Shown: positions 11,076 through 20,097 of the stretch, piece by piece
How positions within the stretch are numbered: position 1 is the first letter of the stretch
Layout of the letters: each line of letters begins with the position of its first letter
Source of the DNA: Providencia vermicola
Lineage (GTDB): Bacteria; Pseudomonadota; Gammaproteobacteria; Enterobacterales; Enterobacteriaceae
Assembly (NCBI RefSeq): GCF_010748935.1
Contig: NZ_CP048796.1
Coordinates: 2,421,001-2,485,000 of the forward strand
DNA length: 64,000 bases
Direction: 5' to 3'
Translations under genes and position numbers: made by a program
The notes under the pieces: model-generated
Database searches by the model: none
Told to the model about the DNA's origin: nothing
The model's input: the letters and a program-made list of their open reading frames with translations, nothing else

Positions 11076-11307
11076 CAAACTGCTTCCTTGTTTTACCTAT
11101 ATCAATGACGAGTGTTGGTTCTGATCAAGGTCGTTTTATCTATAAACGACTATAATGGCATATTAAAAGTTAATCGAGGGTTGCTTTCGGTATTTTTTTG
11201 GTGATTTACAGCAACAATTATCTTATTCTGACCTAAGTTCTTGGTAGCCACTTTTTCGCTACCCTTTTATTTTGGTTCCTAACGAAATAGTACACGGAGT
11301 TCCTTAG

Positions 11308-12306
11308 ATGAAAATCGTTTCTTACAGTACTAAACAGTATGATCGCAAACATATGGATCAAGTCAATCAAGGATCCGGGTTTGATTTTAATATCGAATAC
11401 TTTGATTTTCCATTAACAGTACAGACCGCTAAAAATGCGATTGGTGCCGACGCGGTATGTATTTTTGTTAATGATGATGCTAGCCGAGAAGTGTTAGAAG
11501 AACTTGCAGCACTTAACATTCGTATTCTTGCGCTACGTTGCGCAGGGTTTAACAATGTCGACCTAGTCGCTGCCGAAGAGCTTGGCATTCAGGTAGTAAG
11601 GGTACCCGCTTATTCACCAGAAGCGGTTGCAGAACATTCCGTTGGCATGATGTTATGCCTAAATCGTAGGATCCATCGTGCTTATCAACGTACTCGAGAT
11701 GCCAACTTTTCTTTAGAGGGCTTAACGGGTTTTAACATGCATAACCGGACTGCGGGCATAATAGGTACAGGCAAAATAGGTCAAGCTGCTCTACGCATTC
11801 TTAAAGGTTTCGGGATGCGTCTACTCGCCTATGACCCTTACCCAAATCAAGTTGTGCTTGATTTGGGTGCTGAATATGTCGATTTAGATACGCTATATAA
11901 AAATTCTGACATCATTTCCCTACACTGTCCGCTAACACCCGAAAACCATCATCTACTGGATGAAAATGCCTTCAGTAAGATGAAAAACGGTGTCATGATC
12001 ATCAATACTAGTCGTGGTGCTCTGATTGACTCAGTTGCCGCAATTAACGCCTTAAAAGCACAAAAAATTGGTTCTCTTGGTATGGATGTTTATGAAAATG
12101 AGCGAGATCTATTTTTTGAAGATAAGTCTAACGATGTCATTCAGGATGATATTTTCCGCCGCCTCTCATCATGTCATAACGTCCTATTTACCGGCCATCA
12201 AGCCTTTTTAACTGAAGAAGCGCTGACAAGTATCAGCGAAACAACATTAGGAAATATCCGCCAACTTAATAATGGTGAAAATTGTCCTAACATTGTAAAA
12301 GCCTAA
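11308..12306 (+). CDS. ldhA: Fermentative D-lactate dehydrogenase
   Basis: NAD-dependent D-2-hydroxyacid dehydrogenase of 332 residues that reduces pyruvate to D-lactate during fermentation. The NAD-binding loop GTGKIG is at residues 153-158. Catalytic residues fit Arg236 (TSRGAL), Glu265 (ENERD) and His297 (TGHQAF). The ATG follows GGAGTTCCTTAG. hslJ starts almost directly after the stop, as in E. coli. Confidence 0.96.
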   Translation: MKIVSYSTKQYDRKHMDQVNQGSGFDFNIEYFDFPLTVQTAKNAIGADAVCIFVNDDASREVLEELAALNIRILALRCAGFNNVDLVAAEELGIQVVRVPAYSPEAVAEHSVGMMLCLNRRIHRAYQRTRDANFSLEGLTGFNMHNRTAGIIGTGKIGQAALRILKGFGMRLLAYDPYPNQVVLDLGAEYVDLDTLYKNSDIISLHCPLTPENHHLLDENAFSKMKNGVMIINTSRGALIDSVAAINALKAQKIGSLGMDVYENERDLFFEDKSNDVIQDDIFRRLSSCHNVLFTGHQAFLTEEALTSISETTLGNIRQLNNGENCPNIVKA

Positions 12307-12321
12307 TTGAGCCAAATGATA

Positions 12322-12759
12322 ATGAAACGGATAATTCCTTTAACATTGCTTGGTTTATTATTGGCGGCTTGCCAGACGCAGAATGTCAGTGCTGATAATA
12401 ATGATAATGTCACCGAGCAACAGTTAATACACCATAATTTCGTGCTGACAGAAATAGATGGGAAACCTATTATTGATAAAATCAGCGTTCCTAGCCTTTC
12501 TTTCGGCGAAAAAATGTTTGTATCAGCCACAATGTGTAATGATTTTCATGGAATGGGTCGAATCAACAAATCAACCCTCATGGTAAAACATTTATCTAAA
12601 ACAGAACTGGAGTGCGTTGACGAAGACTTATCAAAATGGGATTCGTTAATTAACCGAATGTTAACGGATGGTGCAGACATTTCATTTAGTGATAAAAAGT
12701 TGACCCTAACGCAAGGTAGATACAAGCTTGTTTATACACTCAAAGACTATATGAATTAG
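12322..12759 (+). CDS. hslJ: HslJ, META-domain heat-shock lipoprotein
   Basis: META-domain lipoprotein of 145 residues from ATG 12322; an upstream TTG at 12307 and ATG 12316 are also in frame. The lipobox LLAAC is about 15 residues in. The META core has HHNFVLTEIDGKP, SFGEKM and the conserved C-terminal YTLKDYMN. E. coli HslJ is heat inducible and linked to novobiocin resistance. It lies 15 bases after ldhA in the same direction, so co-transcription is likely. The start is not well marked by a ribosome binding site. Confidence 0.9.
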   Translation: MKRIIPLTLLGLLLAACQTQNVSADNNDNVTEQQLIHHNFVLTEIDGKPIIDKISVPSLSFGEKMFVSATMCNDFHGMGRINKSTLMVKHLSKTELECVDEDLSKWDSLINRMLTDGADISFSDKKLTLTQGRYKLVYTLKDYMN

Positions 12760-12791
12760 TCTCTACCACCTTGTTTATTGTATATACATAT

Positions 12792-12825
12792 AAATCCCAT
12801 TATTTTATTAATAATGGGATTTTTT
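12792..12825 (+). terminator. Bidirectional terminator between hslJ and grxB
   Basis: Stem AAATCCCATTATT (12792-12804) with AATAATGGGATTT (12810-12822), then Ts. It sits between convergent hslJ and grxB and can serve both. Confidence 0.85.
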
Positions 12826-12861
12826 ATGCTTAATAAAGCCTGTTCGCGATTATTAGCGTTC

Positions 12862-13500
12862 TTATTTAGCTTGGTCAAATAACAAGCTGACACCCGTTAT
12901 CTGTGAAATATTCTTCATATAGTTCAATATCACTGTACTAAAGGGTATGTCATTCACGATAGACAAACTGCGTAATACAGGGAATATGAAAATATCATCC
13001 ATAACGTTTTCATTTTTACGATTTTCTAACCATACGTCTAAGGCATCCATATGTGGCTCAAGTTCAACAATTAACGTATGCGTTTCTTTCAATAGAATGC
13101 TTAAATCGCCAAAAGCTTTCTCTTCTCGTTCAATATATGCAGCCCTTGCTTCTGGCGTATTTAACTCAGGAAAATCAGCTTGCGTAAAACGTGGTACAAC
13201 GAGTTTAAAGACCGTTTCTGATACTGTTTGATACCATTTCTCTATTTCAGGAGAAACCGTAACTTGAGTCATTTTAGGCTCGGATAATTGATCAACATAA
13301 TGAACAATATCTAAACTTTCAGGTAGATAGTTACCGTCATCTTTTTCTAGAATAGGTAACATCTTACGACCGATCATTTTGGTCGGAGTGGCTTTGTCGT
13401 CCTCCATCAGGAAGATTTGCTCAACATTGATTTTTTTAAAACCGAAAATCATTCGGGCTCTAACACAAAATGGGCAATGATCGTAAAGATAGAGTTTCAT
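12862..13500 (-). CDS. grxB: Glutaredoxin 2 (GST-like)
   Basis: Large glutaredoxin of 212 residues (E. coli Grx2 about 215). It has an N-terminal thioredoxin fold with the active site CPFC at residues 9-12 and a helical C-terminal GST-like domain. It reduces protein disulfides and glutathione mixed disulfides in the cytoplasm. Conserved PILEKDDG and ESLDIVHYVD follow the active site. AGAGG lies 8 bases before the ATG. It is the last core gene before the 13.5-22.5 kb accessory block. Confidence 0.94.
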   Translation of the reverse strand: MKLYLYDHCPFCVRARMIFGFKKINVEQIFLMEDDKATPTKMIGRKMLPILEKDDGNYLPESLDIVHYVDQLSEPKMTQVTVSPEIEKWYQTVSETVFKLVVPRFTQADFPELNTPEARAAYIEREEKAFGDLSILLKETHTLIVELEPHMDALDVWLENRKNENVMDDIFIFPVLRSLSIVNDIPFSTVILNYMKNISQITGVSLLFDQAK

Positions 13501-13738
13501 AATGGGAACCTCTTTGGTTGATGGGTGTAATCCTATCGCTTATAACGACAGTATAGTGAATGAATTCTATGTGACAAAGTTATAAAACTTGTTATTAGCT
13601 ATAGGATCAACCTTAAATATGTTTTAATTTTCATTGAGGTTCTTTTATTTACAAGCAGCCCGCTATAAGCACTCTTTTTCTTCATCCATAAAAGGTTGCT
13701 TTTTGTTACAATTAGCAGCAATTTATAGCGAATCGCTT

Positions 13739-13750
13739 CCCCCCCCCCCC
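13739..13750. repeat. Homopolymeric run of 12 C
   Basis: Twelve consecutive C in a strongly AT-rich setting. Such tracts can vary in length by slipped-strand mispairing. It is about 240 bases from the grxB start (on the minus strand) and about 980 bases before the MrpJ-like gene, so a direct effect on either is not obvious. Confidence 0.9.
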
Positions 13751-13966
13751 ATTATCAACACTTCTCATGCGAACAATATCGATATAAATAACTGAAATGT
13801 GACTAAAGTTAGGTTTATTAGACTATAGAATGGGGAAATATCAGAGTAGAGTATCAACAAACTTGATTAGAAATGTATGTTTACATATTGCACCATTTTT
13901 AGCATATCAGTTCGGTTATACTAAAAGTCTAAATGCATATTCATTGATAGAGTTTTATAATTCATT

Positions 13967-14080
13967 ATGACAAACTTGCTTTCACCTAGCATTTTTACAT
14001 TTCTCGTTATCTTTTTAATCTCTTTAGGAGTTTATGATGAACTTCTTTATATCTTACATTTTTTTATCATTAAAATGTAA
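13967..14080 (+). CDS. Possible small membrane protein (37 aa), uncertain
   Basis: An ATG-to-TAA frame of 37 codons whose product begins MTNLLSPSIF and has one long hydrophobic stretch (residues 9-22) and a second, weaker one (26-36). There is no good ribosome binding site before the ATG. An AGGAG inside the frame precedes a second ATG in another frame. AT-rich DNA favours Phe, Ile and Leu codons, so it may be chance. I do not recognise a family. Confidence 0.25.
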   Translation: MTNLLSPSIFTFLVIFLISLGVYDELLYILHFFIIKM

Positions 14081-14733
14081 GTAATATTCCATACCTCTTT
14101 ATAAGTAAAATGTAATTAGCAAATTGATTTTAAAATAAATATGAAACGCTGATACGTTAAAAATGTTTACCCGTACTGCTTACTCCCCTCACCCATTAAT
14201 TTTTATAATCTTTTATCGATTAACATTACATTGTTACATCTCTTAATAATAAGTACATTTACTCAAAATAATATTTCCATCACTATAATTTAAAATGGAA
14301 TTCAAAATTAATATCTATTTATTTAATATTGAATCATTATTTTTTATATTTAAACACTAAATAACTCATACTGAGATAAAAAACAACTTAATTTGACACT
14401 CTAATTAAGAGTATCTATTTTTGAGAAAAATAATAACACTGTATTATTATATATATAACATTTAGTACCCATACAAAGATCATGTATTTGTTCTATTAAA
14501 AATTCATTATATTAACCATAACAACATCTCTATACCCCCTTCATATGGATACTGCCATTAATTTATTGTCTGTTTAATCCTATAGTACCTAGCGTTAACA
14601 ATATTAAAAATAATAAAATAAAAATATTAAATATGTGACAATTAATTGTTTGTTTACCATTTAATATATTGTATAATTTTACAATGCATTTAGCATTTAT
14701 TCTACTATCCCTTTATCAATCGAGGGTGCCAAC

Positions 14734-15048
14734 ATGGACATTCATTATTTTATTGGAATTAAAATAAAAGCGCGGCGAAAAGAATTAGGTTTTTCCGGTT
14801 CTGATTTAGCCAAGAAATTAAATATAAGCCAACAGCAAATATCTCGCTATGAGAATGGAATCAATAAAATACCTCTAAATCATTTGGTTAGCATAGCAAT
14901 TGTATTGAAGTGCCCTATAGACTGGTTCTTTCAAGGTTGTATAATTGATGAGGATGACTCAATTCAAGATAAGAATATAAACATAAAGAACCAAGAATTA
15001 AAATATGCCGCAGAAAGTGTTATTGTTCATAGCAAAAATGTTATCTGA
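14734..15048 (+). CDS. MrpJ-like XRE-family fimbrial/motility regulator
   Basis: Helix-turn-helix protein of 104 residues. The HTH_XRE domain spans about residues 8-65, with LGFSGSDLAKKL, SQQQISRYENG and a WFFQG end typical of MrpJ relatives. In Proteus mirabilis MrpJ and its paralogues couple fimbrial expression with repression of flagella. GAGGG lies 7 bases before the ATG. Unlike mrpJ, which is the last gene of its operon, this gene is convergent to fimbrial operon 2, with a shared terminator between them. Assignment to the MrpJ group is by sequence pattern and location. Confidence 0.8.
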   Translation: MDIHYFIGIKIKARRKELGFSGSDLAKKLNISQQQISRYENGINKIPLNHLVSIAIVLKCPIDWFFQGCIIDEDDSIQDKNINIKNQELKYAAESVIVHSKNVI

Positions 15049-15139
15049 TACTCCGCTATTTTTATTATTACACTCATGATACCTCTACAGCTCAATAATA
15101 GTAACACTGTAAATTAACCTTTTAAAAAGGACAAAAAAA

Positions 15140-15178
15140 AATAACATAGCCCATTAACTGCTATGTTATTTTTTTATT
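15140..15178. terminator. Bidirectional terminator between the MrpJ-like gene and fimbrial operon 2
   Basis: Stem AATAACATAGC (15140-15150) with GCTATGTTATT (15160-15170), flanked by an A-run on the left and a T-run on the right. It can therefore end transcripts from both sides. Confidence 0.85.
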
Positions 15179-15199
15179 TGATTTTATAAAATTAAATTG

Positions 15200-15817
15200 T
15201 TAGTTATACTGTATTTCGTACGTTGCATAGCTTGCCATTAATCCAGTGGTCACTTCACTCGCATTCTCAGCAGTATAACCAATATAATATTGGAAGATGG
15301 CGTCTTTATTGTCTGATATTTTCGGTGTCACTTTCAATTGTTCAGGATCCGCAGGAATAATTTTATTATCCGCATCTAAAATGGTGCTGTTATTGATGGA
15401 TAATGCAAAGTTAATATTCTTTGCACCATCAACTAACATATTTTTCAGTAATCCCGCTGTTTCAAAGTTTGTTTTCGGCACCAAATAACCATCAGCCCAA
15501 GTGACACTCAGCTTATTAAGATCAGCATCAACAACTTCACCATTATGTTCCACAGATTGACACTGCGATAACTTGATAGTGAACATTTTAGATTTTAAAT
15601 ACGCACCACCTGCACTATTGTTGATTTCCATCAGTGAGATGGGAGCAAGATAGATATTGGCATCACTTCCTTGATCATTCACTGAGACTTTACAGGAAAC
15701 ATCAACAACTCTCCCCGCAAAAGATACCTTTCCTTCGTCATAATTTGTTTCAAAAGTGGGTAATGCATTTGCATAACCTACCACTGAAAAAAGTATCGGC
15801 ATTATCCAGTTTTTCAT
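15200..15817 (-). CDS. Second fimbrial pilin, last gene of operon 2
   Basis: Pilin of 205 residues with a signal peptide ending near GYANA. The mature part resembles the first pilin of the same operon (20098-20682): VSFAGRVVDVSCKVSV against [16 protein letters not shown], a shared QGSDA, and SYATYEI near the C-terminus. Two cysteines sit in the usual pilin positions (VSCKV and SQCQS). AGGGG lies 6 bases before the ATG. It lies 12 bases after the tip-protein gene. A pilin after the tip subunit is unusual; it could be an anchor, terminator or minor shaft subunit. Confidence 0.85.
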   Translation of the reverse strand: MKNWIMPILFSVVGYANALPTFETNYDEGKVSFAGRVVDVSCKVSVNDQGSDANIYLAPISLMEINNSAGGAYLKSKMFTIKLSQCQSVEHNGEVVDADLNKLSVTWADGYLVPKTNFETAGLLKNMLVDGAKNINFALSINNSTILDADNKIIPADPEQLKVTPKISDNKDAIFQYYIGYTAENASEVTTGLMASYATYEIQYN

Positions 15818-15829
15818 TGGGATCCCCTA

Positions 15830-16837
15830 TTAATCATAGGTTATGTTGAATTGCATCTTAGCCTGCACTTCACCAGCAGAGATTTTATCTTCATGTTGGT
15901 AATAGCGGGCAATATAGTTCATATTAATCGCTTTATCGCGTGCGGTTGCTAACTCACCAACTTTATAAGTTTCACCCCAATGCAATTTTTCTCTTTTATC
16001 AGTAAGAACCTGCACGCCAATACCTTGCGCAGAAGATGATTTGGCGGTGTTCGCTAACACCCCATCTTTAGCGGTGGTATTCCGAGCTAATGTGCCATAG
16101 AAATTCATATTCACAGAAACGGAATCCGGGGAAATACTCACACCACCATTGCATAATAGATTAATTGGAAATTGTTTTTCCCCTGCTGTGGTTCCCCGTC
16201 CTCTAAACTCAGTGCGCCTAACGGTATCTAAATGAACGTCTTGGTTTGCACCTGTCGTAATTTTACAAGACGGAGATACGATGGTAATGGCATCAGCTGA
16301 TAAATAGGTAATAATCGCAGGTTCAACTGAATTCGGTTTATAGCCATAACGTGTATACTCACCCTGAGTAATTCTCCCTGACCCCGTATTTTCTGCTGTC
16401 TTAATGATTTGTAACTTAAATGTTGAGCCAGCTAAATACACATTGATCTTCTTTTTACTTTCCCCTTTGACTTTATAAGTATCAGGGTAAGTCATTGCAA
16501 CAGCGCCCATACGTTGGAAACGTAGTCCTATCCCTGGGATATTGGTGTTGTAGACTTTATTCGGCCCTTCCGTCACCCCTTTAGCGGTGACGATTGCATC
16601 TAAAACAGTTCCACCATAGCACACTGCCCAATAGCTTCCGGTTTCTTTCATCGGCCAGGTTTTTTCTTGTATCACACTACCGACAGGAAGATCAGGTGAG
16701 ACAATAACTCGGCCAAATTGCATATCGATATTCTCTGCTGGAACCCGACTGTCTCGGGTACATGTCGCATATGCAGAGATACTCGATAGCACTGCCGTGA
16801 GTGCTATCCCATGACGTAGAATTGTATTTATCGACAT
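15830..16837 (-). CDS. Fimbrial tip-type subunit (putative adhesin), operon 2
   Basis: Protein of 335 residues with a signal peptide ending near SAYA before TCTRD. The N-terminal half has PVGSVIQE and TNIPGIGLRFQ; the C-terminal pilin-like half has SPSCKI, LLCNGG, SSAQGIGVQVL and ends FNITYD. It is paralogous to the operon 1 tip protein. It overlaps the usher end by 10 bases and has AAGGA 6 bases before the ATG. A two-domain tip adhesin is the best guess; no receptor can be inferred. Confidence 0.8.
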   Translation of the reverse strand: MSINTILRHGIALTAVLSSISAYATCTRDSRVPAENIDMQFGRVIVSPDLPVGSVIQEKTWPMKETGSYWAVCYGGTVLDAIVTAKGVTEGPNKVYNTNIPGIGLRFQRMGAVAMTYPDTYKVKGESKKKINVYLAGSTFKLQIIKTAENTGSGRITQGEYTRYGYKPNSVEPAIITYLSADAITIVSPSCKITTGANQDVHLDTVRRTEFRGRGTTAGEKQFPINLLCNGGVSISPDSVSVNMNFYGTLARNTTAKDGVLANTAKSSSAQGIGVQVLTDKREKLHWGETYKVGELATARDKAINMNYIARYYQHEDKISAGEVQAKMQFNITYD

Positions 16838-19317
16838 ACACTATCCTTACTGGTTCCTGCTTCCAGAGAAAATACACATTGGCCATTATCCCATTTTACA
16901 ATGGCTTCTTTGGCTTCTTCGTTACTAATAAATACTGTTCCCCCCTGCCCAACGACACCAATAGATTCACCTTGAAGGTTAGTTACTTCAGCACCAAATG
17001 GCATAGGTTTTTTATCAAGACGTACAACGTTAAAAGTACGGTTACGTTCAACTTTGGTTCCAAATTTCACTTTAACAATACTGCCTTCATAAGGCACAAC
17101 TTGACTCGATGTATTTTCAAACACGATATCTTCAGCGCTGCCTTTAGGGTCAATTTCAATATTGTTAATACGATAAGGACGTACATATGGCGCTAGCGCA
17201 TACCCCCCCTTATTAACACGAACACCGGGTGCACTGATAACTGAAGCACCTTCTGCTCCCTCAGCTTCAATGAGTGCCATTGTCGTTGACGTATTTGGCG
17301 TCAGCACAACACCGTCAGAGTGGACGACAACAGAGCCATTCGCACCAACACCAAACTGTCGATACCCTTGCCCTTGGCTATAGTTGGCATTGGTGTTGAC
17401 ATAAGGTGTACGATAACCTGTATTCATCGCAATACTGTGTTCACCACCGCTAGCCGTTGATGTGTTTAGTCCATAAGTCCAGTTATTTTCATCATCCAAT
17501 GTTCCATTAACGCCAAGCTGAGTTGAACCAAACTTCTCGTTATTAAATATGGTGTTTGACGTTAATGTGGTACTTCTGTTGTCACCAAAATAGAGTGGAA
17601 TATTTAGGTTTAAACTAATACGGTCATCTTTCTTACCATAGGTACTGTTATTATCCGAATAGACTCGCATAAAGTTAATGGAATAAGAGAGGCGCTGATA
17701 TTGGTTGTTATAGCTAAACTGATATTGTTTTTCAGTGCCAGAACGCTCCCAATAGCTGGATATACGACCAGTAAAATATAGCCCGCCAAACCCATCAGGT
17801 AAGTTTTGGTTTACCGTGTAGCTAAAGCCATTTTTTTCACGCCAACGATTATTCGAAAGTCCACGTTTATCGTAGTCAATCGCATACAGAGCATCATTAA
17901 CATTAAAATAGTCTTTCGTTGAATAACGGTATGCAGCCAACGAAATATTGGTATCAGTTTGTGATATCAATCGGTTAAAAGTGATGCGATAACTCTGACC
18001 ATTATCAGTTCGATGCTTTAACGCGGTTCGAGATTGCGTCATATCTAGCGCAACCGCACCAATACCTGTATTGATACCTGTACCAATTAAATAAGCTTGA
18101 TAGTCATCAAACGCCGTTACACCACCATAAAGAGAAAATGTGTTATTTAGGCCGTGTTGAATAGTCCCTTGCATAATATAAGGACGATTGTGCAAGCCAT
18201 CTGTGTCCGATTTACCCGCGGCAACTTGATAGCGCGTAAAACCAGGACGCAAAAGTTGCGCTAATGATGAATATGGAACACTGAAACTACTTTCACTACC
18301 ATCAGCTTCTTTTACCGTGACATTTAAGTCATTACCATAACCCGATGGATAAACATCATTAAGAATAAATGGACCAGGTGGTACTGACGTTTGATATATA
18401 ATAGAACCATTTTGGCGAACAGTGACCAATGCGTTACTTTGCGCTACACCACGAATTTCAGGCGCATAAGATGTCATTCCGTCAGGATACATGCTGTCAT
18501 CTGTTGCGATTTTTGCACCACGCAAGCCAATACTGTCAAACAGATCGCCATCAGTGTAAAACTGACCGGCTGTCATTTTGGACTTCATGCTTGCAATAGG
18601 TCGTTGCAAGTATGTCTGGTTGCTGTTCCAACTGGTGCTTCCGGAACGTTGCCAACTTAAATTACCAATATGCTTTAACAGCCATCCATCAAAAGATAAC
18701 CCTGCATTTAATCCTAAATAGGCACTGGCATCATTTTGCCCTTGAGAACCACTCGTATGACTATCATAGTAGTTGGCCATATAGGCAACATTAAGTGCGG
18801 GTATACCTTTTTCCCAGAATTGTGGTGCAACATACCCACGTGATAAACGTTGCTCGTAAATTTGGGGAACTGAGATATCTAGACGTAAATTTGATGCGTG
18901 AAATTTATCATTCACCTCGCTCAAACCATTCCACTCTTTTAACGGTAAACAAGTAGACTCTTGTGAATTGAGTTGTGGGTTTAGCTTTTCTGCGTCGATA
19001 CCAAAATTGCTCAACATTATTGGCGTGTAACAAATCCCTAAATGACCTTCTTTTTGTCGAACAACATTTAAATCATAGCGCCCTTTCCAATTGCCATTGG
19101 TATACACATCAACGGAATATTTACCTTCACTGATTGGCGCGGTATTGAAGCGTTCTAAATCAATATTATCTTTGCTGCCTACTATGAATCCACTGTTAAA
19201 CTCGTAGGTGGTACCTTCCGCACCCCATGCGTAAAATGTCGGCATCATACATACAGTGACAAAGCAGGTCACAGAGAGTGTATTACTATATTTATTTATT
19301 AACTCTCGCTGTTTCAT
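16828..19317 (-). CDS. Fimbrial outer-membrane usher, operon 2
   Basis: Full-length usher of 829 residues with a signal peptide (about 32 residues, ending near YAWGA). Then follow the N-terminal chaperone-binding domain starting YEFNSGFI, the 24-strand barrel with plug (VPPGPFILNDVYPSGYGNDL) and a C-terminal domain with two cysteines (GQCVF and SVCR). It exports operon 2 subunits across the outer membrane. AGGA precedes the ATG by about 7 bases, and the gap to the chaperone gene is 9 bases. Confidence 0.96.
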   Translation of the reverse strand: MKQRELINKYSNTLSVTCFVTVCMMPTFYAWGAEGTTYEFNSGFIVGSKDNIDLERFNTAPISEGKYSVDVYTNGNWKGRYDLNVVRQKEGHLGICYTPIMLSNFGIDAEKLNPQLNSQESTCLPLKEWNGLSEVNDKFHASNLRLDISVPQIYEQRLSRGYVAPQFWEKGIPALNVAYMANYYDSHTSGSQGQNDASAYLGLNAGLSFDGWLLKHIGNLSWQRSGSTSWNSNQTYLQRPIASMKSKMTAGQFYTDGDLFDSIGLRGAKIATDDSMYPDGMTSYAPEIRGVAQSNALVTVRQNGSIIYQTSVPPGPFILNDVYPSGYGNDLNVTVKEADGSESSFSVPYSSLAQLLRPGFTRYQVAAGKSDTDGLHNRPYIMQGTIQHGLNNTFSLYGGVTAFDDYQAYLIGTGINTGIGAVALDMTQSRTALKHRTDNGQSYRITFNRLISQTDTNISLAAYRYSTKDYFNVNDALYAIDYDKRGLSNNRWREKNGFSYTVNQNLPDGFGGLYFTGRISSYWERSGTEKQYQFSYNNQYQRLSYSINFMRVYSDNNSTYGKKDDRISLNLNIPLYFGDNRSTTLTSNTIFNNEKFGSTQLGVNGTLDDENNWTYGLNTSTASGGEHSIAMNTGYRTPYVNTNANYSQGQGYRQFGVGANGSVVVHSDGVVLTPNTSTTMALIEAEGAEGASVISAPGVRVNKGGYALAPYVRPYRINNIEIDPKGSAEDIVFENTSSQVVPYEGSIVKVKFGTKVERNRTFNVVRLDKKPMPFGAEVTNLQGESIGVVGQGGTVFISNEEAKEAIVKWDNGQCVFSLEAGTSKDSVCR

Positions 19318-19326
19318 TTTTCTGTC

Positions 19327-20028
19327 CTATTTAACAGTTGTTTTAACTGCTATATCCGCCCCATAATCATTGATATTGTTCAAAACAATGTTTTCGCCTA
19401 CTTTAATTGCTTTTTTCAATACCACTGAACTTTGGCTTTTGGGTGCCAGCATAATCGCTTTATCAGTTAACCCATTTTTTCCATCTGTAGAAATTTTTGT
19501 AATAGTAATAAAAAATGGTGTTGGGTTATTTATGGTCAAATTGTTTCCATTAGCACTGACAATTAATTTTTCAGGTGCTAACTCACGACTACCTAAACCT
19601 ACAGGACGATAAATAAATTTAAAACGTGAACGAATTGCCAGTTGTAAAAAGTTTTGATCTTCTTTTCCAGCCGTTCTAACGGTGGGGGGGATATCTAAAA
19701 TATTCAGCCACCATAAACTTTCCTGATCTTGTGCTAATTGGTTTTTATCCATTAATTTTATACGGAGAGTTTGTCCCCCTTTCGCATCAATTCGAGATAT
19801 TGGAGGCGTAATTTGAAATGGTGTTTTTATTGTATCTGGTGTTTCAGATGCATCACCGGTATCTAACCACGCTTGTGCGACGGCTGGTCTATCCGCGGTA
19901 TTATTTAACTGCACTGTAATTTCTTTTTCATTTCCAGGATAAATAAATCGAGTGCCGTTAACAATAATATTATTCGCTAATGAAGATGCACTGAAAACGA
20001 AGCAGAAGAATAAAACAATTGCTTTCAT
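19327..20028 (-). CDS. Periplasmic fimbrial chaperone (PapD family), operon 2
   Basis: Chaperone of 233 residues with two Ig-like domains and a signal peptide ending near SSLA. The family signature is visible: GTRFIYPGNEKEITVQL at the N-terminus (subunit-anchoring Arg), and ESLWWLNILDIPP in the F1-G1 region. It caps pilin subunits by donor-strand complementation and delivers them to the usher. It lies between the major pilin and the usher; a hairpin separates it from the pilin gene. Confidence 0.95.
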   Translation of the reverse strand: MKAIVLFFCFVFSASSLANNIIVNGTRFIYPGNEKEITVQLNNTADRPAVAQAWLDTGDASETPDTIKTPFQITPPISRIDAKGGQTLRIKLMDKNQLAQDQESLWWLNILDIPPTVRTAGKEDQNFLQLAIRSRFKFIYRPVGLGSRELAPEKLIVSANGNNLTINNPTPFFITITKISTDGKNGLTDKAIMLAPKSQSSVVLKKAIKVGENIVLNNINDYGADIAVKTTVK

Positions 20029-20044
20029 TTGAACCTCTAAATAA

Positions 20045-20067
20045 AAGCGGCAGTGAGCCTACCGCTT
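20045..20067 (-). terminator. Intercistronic hairpin between major pilin and chaperone, operon 2
   Basis: Arms AAGCGG (20045-20050) and CCGCTT (20062-20067). On the minus strand it is followed by TTATTTAG, a weak terminator-like end. Such hairpins after a pilin gene commonly reduce read-through or protect the upstream mRNA, so that much more pilin is made than chaperone or usher. Confidence 0.6.
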
Positions 20068-20097
20068 AGATAAATATTACTTTAAATTAATTTAATC

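Larger units (their letters stand above)
13501..14733. other. AT-rich intergenic region with a poly-C tract
   Basis: A stretch of 1.2 kb between grxB and the MrpJ-like gene. It holds a run of 12 C (13739-13750), an inverted pair CGCTATAA (13661-13668) / TTATAGCG (13723-13730) just before that run, and one hydrophobic small ORF at 13967-14080. Otherwise it is very AT-rich with no recognisable gene. Confidence 0.6.
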
